64,000 bases of DNA from positions 1,178,001 to 1,242,000 of the forward strand of contig JADLSH010000254.1 in assembly GCA_016169945.1 (NCBI GenBank), in the 5' to 3' direction. The notes under the pieces are model-generated. The model was not told the origin of the DNA. It did not search any database and worked only from the letters and a program-made list of their open reading frames with translations. Both the position numbers and the translations under genes were made by a program. This DNA comes from Trachythela sp. YZ-2020 (taxonomy: Eukaryota > Cnidaria > Anthozoa > Malacalcyonacea > Clavulariidae). Position 1 is the stretch's first letter; each line of letters opens with the position of its first letter. Positions 1 through 9,310 of the stretch are shown here, piece by piece.

Positions 1-117
1 ACGGTGGTGATTTCCTTTGTGTTTTGCTCATGAATTATTAATGAGTTTGAGAAGTATTTATAACATACAAAAACATCTCCTTAATTATTCATGCATTTAA
101 AAATTCCTTTTCTTCAG

Positions 118-3100
118 CCTCTTTGGAAATTGCTAGTCGATATGGTATGTTGTGATGTATATAATATTTTTGTAAATTGACATGTTATGTGCATGAATGT
201 AAATAAATTTTTGTAGTGTAATGCAATTAAAATGATATTTTTTTATCATACTTACAATCTTATAGGATCCTGTGAAGTTAATATCAACAATTGACTTTCA
301 TCACATGTAAGATCAAGTATTTATTTGTTTTAGTTATTAGACTTCCCATGTTCACTTGTCATAAATTTGATTTGTTGTGACCAACCAAAGACTTGGTGTT
401 CTTATTAGTGGGGTTCTCACCAGGGGGTCAGCCTTTTTGGCCGGCAGAAAGTGTTCAACGTCAGCAATGTTGACACTTGCGAGAGCAGAAAATAAAACTA
501 CATCTCTAAATTGTGAAATTACAATATCGGAATCGCCAAAATATCGGCCCTTCAATATCGGTTATCGGAATATCAGTGAATTTCCATATCGGTGCATCAA
601 TAGTACTATGTACTGTACAGTGTATAATAAAATAATTAATATTATTTTCTCACTCCAATAACTGCTGAATGTCAGACCACCATCTGCTCTGTGATATAGT
701 CAATAGTTTTTAGTAAAACCGCTAAGAGTCTTAGTGCAGAATTTACTGTATACTCGATAAACAAATTTTTACTACGATGTTAATTTTGTCTGTTTGTGAT
801 TTTAAAAATTATAGTCTTTCAATTATATAGTGATGATGCGTTAACAAAACAGGAGGCCTTAGGTAGTTGATTATAATTTTCTTGAACATACAATGTCAAT
901 GTACAATATTTTTGGTTTTAAAGTGTACTTTATGAAATGGGATATTGACTTTCATTGACATTGAACATTGCTACCCTTTCTTCGTTTAGAAATCTTAACA
1001 AAGAATTCGTCTTCGAAAAACGAAAGAGGTGGGTTAAACATCATATCAATGAATCCCAAATATTTAATTGCACTTTCATTTCTCCACAAATCGTCTTTGG
1101 ATTGAATGAAACGCAAAAACCAAAACAATGGCTTATATTTTGGGTATCTCGCACGATAGAACTGAACGTTGAACACTTGAACGGTTTTTGTAGTTAGAAA
1201 TTTCAAGCGAAAACTAGACACGTATTTTAGACCTACCAGGAGAAGTTGCGAAAAATGTGACTGTACCCTCTGGCAGGAATTGAACCTGCGGCCTTGTGAT
1301 TCCGGTGCAGCGCTCTGACCACTGAGCTACAGAGTCCAGTTGTCAAGAGCTAAGTTACCAACCTCGTCCCAATCATCCCTCGCCCAGGGCCTTTTTTAAG
1401 AAATCGTTAGTGGGGGGGCAATAATCGAAAAGGGGACCTAACAAGTGGATGGCCGTCAACGTTTGTCAATAAATATTATTGGTTTTGTCGTCGACGGGGG
1501 GGGGGAACTAAAAAAATTTTTCCCGGACTATACAACATATTCCTATTTTTTATCTAAAATATGTAAACCGATCCCTGTTTTGGTTGTGATAATACCGTAA
1601 TTTTCCTCAAAATTATAGTTTGCTTTTGGCACACAAGGGACCTTCACTGGGGGGGCAAACAGTTGACTGGGGGGGCACTGGGGGGGCAAAAGTTGACTGG
1701 GGGGGCAAACATGGGGGCTGGGGGGGCATTTGCCCCCCCAGTGCATTAGTTAAAAAAGGCCCTGCCCTCGCCTCTCTCAACAAAGGCCGTGGGGACCAGG
1801 TTGCTCAGTTACCTTGACAACACCCTCTGAATATCCCTGCCTGTATTTTCATATCAAATTATCTCGACATCTTAAGCTATAATGTCTTGCCAGAACAGTA
1901 TATTTTGGAGCATGGGTATCCAGCTTACATCACCTCTATTGGTTGGCTTGGTTATGATCAAGAAAAAATACGAAATCTTTCTCAAAAAGCTCTAGCGGAT
2001 GGATGGACAAGGTAGCGCACATGCCACGATTTATGGTTTAGGTGCATGATATTTAACCAAGCCATTGCAGAGGAATGAGGATAATGAGCCCACAGATCAT
2101 TCCACTGACTGTTTTTCATTTTAACATGCACCTAAACCATAGATCGGCCGACCAAAATCGTAACTTAAATAGTACGGTTAAACACTGAAATACAGTATGG
2201 GAGCATATAGTTAACAGGGTTCGTACAAATATACTTGAAAGTCCTTGAATTTGAAAACAAAAATTAAAGTCCTTGAATTTATAAAGAGGTGCTTGAAGGT
2301 CCTTGAATTCTCCTTGCTTTAGTTTTTAGATGCTGTATTTTCTGAAATTTGTCAGTATGCGGCACGATTGTAGAGTTTAACAGCACTTTTTACCGACTTT
2401 TATAGGGCCTTCTTTTCAGCCCTAAAGTCCTTGAATTTTAGTTTTCCTGATCTGTGCGATCCCTGAGTTAAATTAATTTGACGGTAATAAGTAAGAGTAA
2501 CACTGTGTTTGTTTCAGATTTAAAATGAAGGTTGGTGTTGATATAGATAACGATATCCAGAGAGCTTCAACAATACGTGACGTGATTGGTTGGGAGAATG
2601 ATTTGGTTAGTTCATCATCGTATTTTACGGCTTGATTTATACTATACGAACTTGGGCAAAAAAAAGACAGTTTGTCTGATAATTCTTCTGTGTTTTAACG
2701 CGACAAACAGACAGATCATCTGTCAAGACGAACCACCTGCGTTGTTTGTCTACTCCATTGAACTATAAGTAAACTGGAACGCCAACTCAGGGGGGGGAAT
2801 TGAAGCCAGCTTAATTCAGTTTTTCTGAGTTTTGAGTTGAAATACTTAACGCCGAACATTGGGCTGTATATGAAATTGAAGCTATTAAAAAGTTATATTT
2901 GATATAAAAACTTCAAGACTTTAGGTAAAAGGGAAATACTTATTAAAACTTTGAGGGAAAATTTGCCGTATTTTACAAAATTGCGGTTGTTTTTGTATTT
3001 TTTAAGTATTTCCATTTTGCCTAATGTCTTGAAGTTTTTATATCAAATAGAACTTTTTAATAGCTTCAATTTCATATACAGCCCAATGTTCGGCGTTAAG

Positions 3101-6100
3101 TATTTCAACTCAAACCTCAGAAAAACTAGTTTGGCTTCAACGAATCATAGGACTTGATCATAGAAGTTAGCGTTCCAGTTTACTTAGAGTTCACTGGTCT
3201 ACTCAGATGAACTTGCTTGCGTAGTTCGTTTTGACGGGTGATTCGGTCCATGTGTAGAAATACGGCATTAGGCGAACTATCAGGAAAATATCAGACATGA
3301 TTTGCTCCTAGAACCATTACCAGTGTATATATATGATCCGTATATTCGTAGAGAAGTTGCGAGCATGAATATTGTTTTACTTTGTCGTTATTATTCTGGC
3401 GTTCTCCTACCTGAGGTGCTTGATAAGCTCCGTTCTTTACAAGAGCTGGGCTCAAGAAATGTTCGTGTAAATGACCAGCATACTCTGTCGCTCTAAACAA
3501 AGGAAATATACCAAGTGTTGAACGCGTGGTGTCAGCGTATGTAGCGTCTATACACGATATACTGCGGTCTTTAGGATTAAAACTAACAATGATCCAACAG
3601 ACCAGAAGCATATAATATACAAAGTGCGAATAGAAGGGGACAAAGAAATGAATGAGAATGATAATATCGGTGGAGTTAAACGCGGACCATGTTCACTTTC
3701 TTTTCTGTGTCTACATTTTCCACATTACATGGTTCTATGCAAGTTGCATCAAACACATTGCCTCATGTTACATGGTCTAAATAGTGTATAAGACATTTTG
3801 TTATATATTATCTGTATATATAGATGATGGATGCCAATCAAGTTTGGAATGTTAAAGACGCAATTTCAAATATGAAAAAACTTGCTCGATTCAAACCAAA
3901 ATTTATCGAGGAGCCCACCCACCCTGACGATATTCTAGGCCATGCGACTATAGCCGAGGCTCTAAACTCCGAGGGTATTGGTGTAGCTACCGGAGAAACT
4001 TGCCCTAATCGAGTTATGTTCAAACAATATATGCAAGCAAAAGGTCTACAATATTGTCAAATTGACAGTTGTCGTATGGCTGGTTTAAATGAAGTATTGG
4101 CAGTTCTGTTGTTGGCAGCTAAATTTAAAGGTATGTGTGAGAAAATAGTCTTTTTATTCTCTTGGTACAACATGGTCACTGTGGGTAAAGACCTGGTCAA
4201 AACAGGACGAGAGTTGCCAAGCGAAGGTTTGCACGAGAGTTTCATCAACTCTCGTGCCCTGATCAAACGGGGACAGGAGTTGCACTGGATATTATCACGC
4301 GTATCGGTAAAACGAGCAAAAATCTCTCATCAACTCTCATCAAAATTTGAACCAGCTTAAAGTTGATGAGAGTTGCCAAGCGAGAGTTAGACTTGCTCCA
4401 AGTCTCTCTCGAATGGGGAAAAAATTGGGGTCAATCCAGTTTATAATAAGATCAAATTGAGGGTTGTTTCGCGTGTGCCTAAAATATATAAACAAAATCT
4501 CAAAATATGATCAGGCTGGATTGACCCCAATTTTTTCCCCATTCGAGAGAGACTTGGAGCAAGTCTAAACGAGAGTTTGCATGAGAGTTTCATCAACCCT
4601 CATGCCCTGATCAAACAGGGACAAGAGTTGCATGAGAGTTGACTGGGTATTACCACGCGTACCGGTCAAACGAGCAAAAATATCTCATCAACTCTCATCA
4701 AAATTTGAACCAGCTTAAAGTTGATGATAGTTGGCGATCAAACGCGAGCTAGAGTTGCAACTATCATTGAATCTCATCTTTGTTTGTTTGTTTGTTTGTT
4801 TGTTTGTTTAGTTCCTGTCTGGCCCCATGCTGGTGGTCTTGGATTATGTGAGATGGTTCAACATATATCTATATTTGATCATATATCAGTTTCACCAACA
4901 CTGGAGAACAAGTAATTTCTCATCTGTTCGTTACATCAATTGTATTTGCACTTTGTATATTATATGCTTCTGGTCTGTTCTATCATTGTTAGTTTTAATC
5001 CTAAACACCGCAGTATATCGTGTATAGATGCTGCATACCAGGACGCTTACATATAGGGCGGTGCAGGCGCTGTGAAACACGGGCGGAGAAATGCGCTGAT
5101 TATTGCGTGATCTATGTGTGATGCAGCGGAGTCTTCGGAAGTCGACTCTAGTCCCATACTCCGGCGCGCGATGTGAAATTTCAGGACTTCCCTCTTACTC
5201 GATGGCAAATGCCAGCTTTTGTCACGAAGCCTGCGGTGCAGCCGCTTCATGTTTCAGATCGTTTGAAATAGGAAGCGTTTGCATCCCAGATTACTTGTGG
5301 AGAATGGCAGGGGGCTGCTTCAACTTTAACTAATCAACATTTAATAATTCTTCTAGTCATGACTCGTGAATTATTTTTTTTCTTTATAAACTTGTATAAG
5401 AGTGCTGTGCTTTTATAAGCGTTGTTTACTGTGTGTATTGTATAATATAATATCGTATTTTTCATAAACGTCGAGATGGGCATGCGCAGTAGTGCGACAA
5501 TATTGCTCCCGCATCCCAACCGCAAAATATTTTCTATAAATAAAGAGTCCGCAGTCCGCTCTCAGGCATGTTGAAGTTTCGTTAAAATCGGAGTTGATTC
5601 CTAGGAGATATCATGGCTGAAATTTGACCCCTTTTAAAGCCTCTTTTTAGGACGTTTAACCTAAAAAAATAGCGAAGATTTTATAGTTTTGCTAGCCTGT
5701 GATTCTGTTGAAACCACTTAATGTGTGGCTTAAGTTTTACGACTGTTGAAACAAAGATTAATGTATTTTAATACCAAACCGAATTTTCGCAAACATGCTG
5801 AGCGCATTGTTGGTTAAAACTTTCTCCCCCTCTACATTTGATTGGGAGTGATAGGTGACAAGTACTTCTCTTAATTTTTGCTTAAATATAACATTTTGAA
5901 GTTGATTCCTTCGCGCTATCCTTTTGACCTTTTTGCAATCTGGGATACGCTGTGAGAGCTAAATGTTTCTTCTATCGAATGCTAACAAAGGTCAATGGTT
6001 ATGCGTGTTAGTTTTCAAAATAAACACATGTTTTTGACAACAAAACCCCAGTCCTTTGCTGTGAATGCCATAAGCAAGTCATTAAAAAGTTTAATCGATC

Positions 6101-7063
6101 AGTTTGGCTAGTATTTTATTAAAAAGACACAGCTATATACTGCTGAACATTGTGTTCTCAGACTGATGTCATCTACTGGAAAATATTTCGCATTAAAAAC
6201 AATCGTTTTCAGCCTTGATATGTCCTAAGAATAGACTTCTATTTGGAACAAACTCTTAAAATATAAGCATGAGATATTAAGCAAAAAACTTCGACATACC
6301 TACATTCTAAGGTGCTGTTATTATCATCGTTGTAAAAATATATTTTCGCCACCATGGAAATCGAGAAAGCCAAAGAGCTATCAAGGACAATATTCCACAT
6401 TAAATCTCTCTCACAACGGTTTCTACACCAAAAATATATTGTATCCGTAGGAAAACCAATATTTTACTTTTAAACTTGAATAATTTTCTTCTCATAAGTA
6501 AAGAAATGGGAAAAAAATTGCCAAAACTGTCAAAAAAATGAAAATCTGTTTTGCTTGGATTTTCGCGCGAAAACATGCTCGCCTCAGGCCACTGCCGCAT
6601 CACACGCCGAGCAACAAAGGCATATATAAGCGCCAATAAGCGCCCTGCAACCGCGGAACCACCCTGCTACATACGCTGGCAAATACGCTGGCACCACGCG
6701 TTCAACACTTGGTATATTTTCTTTGTTTAGAGCGACAGAGTATGCTGGTCATTTACACGAACATTTCTTGAGCCCAGCTCTTGTAAAGAACGGAGCTTAT
6801 CAAGCACCTCAGGTAGGAGAACGCCAGAATAATGGCTTTATTTTACAAAAAATCAATTGCTTGAAGATTGTAAAAAGAATCTCTATTTTCGTTTCCAGTC
6901 CCCAGGTTACAGCACAGAAATGTTGACGTCATCGTTAGAGCAATATAAATATCCTAACGGCAGTTATTGGCAGGGAAATAAAGTAGAGCCCAAACCTCCT
7001 GATAATCTCGCACGGTTTGCACGGTTTAAGAAAAGAATACAAGAAAGCAAAAGAAAGCGATAA
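118..7063 (+). CDS. ENOSF1: ENOSF1-like L-fuconate dehydratase, 3' ten exons (5' end outside window)
   Basis: Exons by splice signals and phase: 118-144, 266-306, 831-862, 990-1028, 1894-2011, 2518-2605, 3824-4130, 4812-4911, 6731-6812, 6899-7063. They join in frame to 332 residues ending at TAA 7061-7063; about 100 N-terminal residues of the usual ~440 should lie left of the window. The family (mandelate-racemase branch of the enolase superfamily) dehydrates L-fuconate-type sugar acids using Mg2+. Visible landmarks are the KxK catalytic motif (FKMKVG, exon at 2518), the metal ligands MMDANQ, IEEPT and ATGE in the exon at 3824, and PVWPHAGG in the exon at 4812. The C-terminus is basic (KKRIQESKRKR). 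The acceptor of the exon at 4812 uses a GTTT microsatellite as its pyrimidine tract. Introns hold several foldback elements and an inverted copy of the 82-bp exon. Family assignment is secure; orthology is inferred from motif order. Confidence 0.9.
1266..1338 (-). repeat. tRNA-derived SINE head / tRNA pseudogene
   Basis: On the minus strand the sequence has a pol III A box (TAGCTCAGTGG) and a perfect B box (GGTTCAATTCC) with a T-stem pair GCAGG/CCTGC. The anticodon stem does not fold cleanly and the acceptor ends mismatch, so it is not a working tRNA. A second copy lies at 37489-37563 in the same strand, and the two share sequence 5' of the tRNA-like part (AACTGGACTCTGTAGCTCAG), which supports a dispersed SINE family. 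Confidence 0.65.
1385..1764. mobile_element. Non-autonomous hAT-type MITE with 8-bp target duplication
   Basis: The element begins CAGGGCCTTTTTTAA and ends with its inverse (TTAAAAAAGGCCCTG). It is flanked by identical 8-bp copies of CCCTCGCC at 1377-1384 and 1765-1772. CAGGG termini with an 8-bp target duplication are typical of hAT transposons. The 380-bp interior has no transposase; it contains G-runs and a repeated motif around GGGGGGGCAAA at about 1650-1735. It lies in the intron between the ENOSF1 exons at 990 and 1894. Confidence 0.8.
2768..3187. mobile_element. Foldback element with ~200-bp inverted arms
   Basis: The left arm (2768-2960) is the imperfect inverse of the right arm (about 2990-3187), so the element is nearly all hairpin. 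The tips read AAGTAAACTGGAACGC and the inverse GCGTTCCAGTTTACTT. It sits inside another dispersed repeat whose halves lie at about 2626-2767 and 3188-3345. An uninterrupted relative of that host repeat is at 31990-32225. No coding capacity. It occupies the ENOSF1 intron between the exons at 2518 and 3824. Confidence 0.75.
3390..3635 (-). pseudogene. Inverted duplicate of ENOSF1 exon 6731-6812 and its flanks
   Basis: The reverse complement of 3411-3492 is identical over all 82 bp to the coding exon 6731-6812, including the acceptor AG and donor GT. Identity continues 21 bp into the downstream intron. On the other side the copy matches about 4935-5038 joined directly to 6666-6730, with a few mismatches; the 1.6 kb at 5039-6665 is absent. 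In this orientation it cannot be spliced into the sense ENOSF1 transcript, so it is a dead copy or an assembly product. Confidence 0.8.
4200..4740. repeat. Two direct copies of the GATGAGAGTT-rich dispersed element, split by a foldback MITE
   Basis: Copies at about 4200-4388 and 4568-4740 share the motifs GAGAGTTTCATCAACTCTC, ACCACGCGTACCGGTCAAAC and CTCTCATCAAAATTTGAACC. Other copies lie at 26317-26520, 26565-26752 (inverted) and 50458-50650. Between the two copies is a separate foldback (4389-4567) with ~55-bp arms beginning AGACTTGCTCCAAGTC, found inverted at the other end. All of this is inside an ENOSF1 intron. Confidence 0.7.
4779..4811 (+). repeat. (GTTT)n microsatellite abutting a splice acceptor
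   Basis: About seven GTTT units run directly into TTTAG and the ENOSF1 exon starting at 4812, so the microsatellite supplies the polypyrimidine tract for that acceptor. Confidence 0.8.
5039..6665. mobile_element. 1.6-kb insertion in an ENOSF1 intron, inferred from an empty site
   Basis: The inverted duplicate at 3390-3635 joins the left and right flanks without this segment. The inserted stretch is bordered by near-identical 9-bp words, GCTGCATAC at 5030-5038 and GCTACATAC at 6666-6674. A 9-bp duplication is usual for Mutator-like elements, but the terminal inverted repeats I can see are weak (CAGGACGCTTA versus CAGGGCGCTTAT set in from the other end). No transposase is visible, so the class is uncertain. 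Confidence 0.5.
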
Positions 7064-7208
7064 GTAAACTTCACTTATATAAATAGTTTGCATCGATAGC
7101 ATTTATAACTTATAATGATCATTTTGAATAGATAGGGTATATAACTTTTTACTATAATTATTATTTTTAATAGATAGCATATATAGATTATGATAAATTA
7201 CCATTTTG

Positions 7209-7291
7209 CAATAGCCTAGCCTACCCTACCCTAGCCTAGCCTACCCTAGCCTACCCTAGCCTACCCTAGCCTACCCTAGCCTACCCTAGCT
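7209..7291. repeat. 10-bp minisatellite (CCTAGCCTAC type)
   Basis: Roughly eight units of CCTAGCCTAC and close variants lie just downstream of the ENOSF1 stop codon. Confidence 0.85.
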
Positions 7292-7616
7292 CGTGGTTTC
7301 GCTAGCATATGTAAATCATGAAAATGTTTTATATTGAATAGAGGTTTCTAATAAGATGTTATTTTTGCTAAAATTTGAAAAAGCACAACCAAATTGAATA
7401 GATTGAAGTATTCTTCATCAAAGAAGACAAAAATAGTGTGACTTTATTTGGCTTCCACATTTTGTATACATAGATTTCTTTTAATTACGTATAGTCATAG
7501 ATAGTATAGTATTTACATTTCAGAATGAATTTAAGGTATATCTAAAATAAGCCAGCTCGAATTGTCGACTGCGCTTATTGAAAAAAATATTCATTAACTA
7601 TACCATTAATATCCTA

Positions 7617-7871
7617 TCAGTAATTCCCAAAATATCCTTCAAATTCACGCTCAATGTCCACATTGTTCTCTGCATCACCTCTTTTCACCCCATTTATCCT
7701 ACGATATCCATATTTTAAGTCTCCATCCCTAGCAATCCCTTCTCGTCTAGCTACTTTAGCTTTGATCTCGTCATTGTTGCACCAAATCCCCGGTCGGCAC
7801 CGTGCACCACGGGCGGCACAAACTACCCCGAGAAAGACCACCATTAAAACAATGATTGCACTTGCTTTCAT
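7617..7871 (-). CDS. Small secreted peptide precursor, unrecognised family
   Basis: An 84-residue frame starting MKASAIIVLMVVFLGVVCA has a clear signal peptide, with likely cleavage near residue 20. The mature part has two cysteines close together (RCRPGIWCNN, residues 24-33), able to form a small disulfide ring. It also has an acidic and basic tail with a dibasic KR near residue 68 and ends GYFGNY. The ATG is immediately preceded on this strand by a splice-acceptor-like TACTTTCAG, so the coding exon probably begins exactly at the start codon, with the 5' UTR on an upstream exon I could not place. It is convergent with ENOSF1. It could be a neuropeptide or another secreted peptide; I do not recognise a homologue. 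Confidence 0.5.
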   Translation of the reverse strand: MKASAIIVLMVVFLGVVCAARGARCRPGIWCNNDEIKAKVARREGIARDGDLKYGYRRINGVKRGDAENNVDIEREFEGYFGNY

Positions 7872-7994
7872 CTGAAAGTACATAAAATTAAACAGTGGAA
7901 TTTGAAATCATTTTAAAAATAGCTAAAAGTTAGGTAAATGTGAGGTAAATGAAAGGGTTGGGATTGCTAATTATCCTTTATTGTACTTGAGTGT

Positions 7995-8200
7995 TGTACG
8001 GATGCAGCTCAAACGTGATTGTGTTCAAGGTTTACTAGGGCGCCTTGGACTGACACCATATACGACCCATGTCTGATCACGGAGTGCAGCTAAAGTGGAA
8101 GGGTTAGTTTTTGGTGACGGAAGAAAACCGAAGTAACCGGAGAAAACCTTCGAAGCATAGAAGAGAACCAACCACAACTCTACTTAATCCTGAATTGCAC
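7995..8200 (-). repeat. Dispersed SINE-like repeat, copy A
   Basis: On the minus strand it reads GTGGTTGGTTCTC, then GGTTTTCTCCGG and a CGGTTTTC block, then CACTCCGTGATCAGACATGG and finally ACGTTTGAGCTGCA. The same order appears on the plus strand at 61495-61680. The conserved central block recurs at 10390-10490 and 45790-45830 and in the tRNA-derived SINE at 63546-63722. Confidence 0.6.
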
Positions 8201-8294
8201 GTGAGAAGAGTGCTTACAATTCGACTTTCCAATTAACTGTAGGTTTTCTCCATGTATACTCCAGTTTTCTCGTGTAGTCAACTTACTGGAGCTC

Positions 8295-9310
8295 TCGAGA
8301 GAACAGTTTAGAACTGATAGAGCTATCCAGTATAAATAAAGTTAGTTTATTTTAAGTTTCCTTCTGTAGTAACACTGGATCAATAAGGGATGGCCCTTAC
8401 TGCATGGACGTCTAGCGAGAACAGTTTAGAACTGATAGACCTATCCAGTATAAATAAAGTTAGTTTAGTTTAGGTTTCCTCCTGTAGTAACACTGGATCA
8501 ATAAGGGATGGTTCTTACTGGACATCAAGAGAGAACAGTTTAGAACTGATAGAGCTATCCAGTGTAAATAAAGTTAGTTTAGTTTAGGTTTCCTCCAGGA
8601 AGAACAGTTTAGAACTGATAGAGCTATCCAGTAGAAATAAAGTTAGTTTGGTTTAGGTTTCCTCCTGTAGTAACACTGGATCAATAAGAGATGACCCTTA
8701 CTGGACCTCTAGGGAGAACAGTTTAGAACTGATAGAGCTATCCAGTATAAATAAAGTTAGTTTAGTTTAGGTTTCCTCCTGTAGTAACACTGGATCAACA
8801 AGAGATGACTCTTACTGGACCTCTAGGGAGAACAGTTTAGAACTGATAGAGCTATCCAGTGTAAATAAAGTTAGTTTAGTTTAGGTTTCCTCCTGTAGTA
8901 TCACTGGATCAATAAGGGATGGTTCTTACTGGACGTCAAGAGAGAACAGTTTAGAACTGATAGAGCTATCCAGTAGAAATAAAGTTAGTTTGGTTTAGGT
9001 TTCCTCCTGTAGTAACACTGGATCAATAAGAGATGAACCTTACTGGACCTCTAGGAAGAACAGTTTAGAACTGATAGAGATATCCAGTATAAATAAAGTT
9101 AGTTTAGTTTAGGTTTCCTTCTGTAGTAACACTGGACGCTCTAGCATTAGGGATGACACTTCTTTAGAAAGAACTTATAGAGCTATACAGCAGAAAGCGT
9201 TTAGTTTAGCTTTTGTTCCTTCTGCAGTTGCTATGTACACTGCCCTGGGCCACTCAATAAAGAATTGCCCTTACTGGACCTCTAGGGTCGTAGGGAGAAC
9301 AGTTTAGGAC
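8295..9310. repeat. Tandem array of a ~115-bp dispersed repeat
   Basis: About eight units each begin near GAGAACAGTTTAGAACTGAT, pass through TCCAGTATAAATAAAGTTAG and GGTTTCCTCCTGTAGTAACA, and end TTACTGGACCTCTAG. One unit near 8590 is truncated, and the last (9120-9310) is diverged. Single or paired copies of the same unit occur at 40890-40925, 45830-46040, 49780-49830 (minus), 53160-53350 and 61985-62215. Confidence 0.85.

Noticed and set aside
1266..1338. Functional tRNA gene
   Set aside because: A and B boxes are present, but the anticodon stem and acceptor pairing are defective, and a second diverged copy shows it is a dispersed SINE.
5047..5333. Short overlapping frames with several cysteines at the left edge of the 1.6-kb insertion
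   Set aside because: Both strands are open over the same GC-richer stretch, with no signal peptide, no splice support and no recognised motif.
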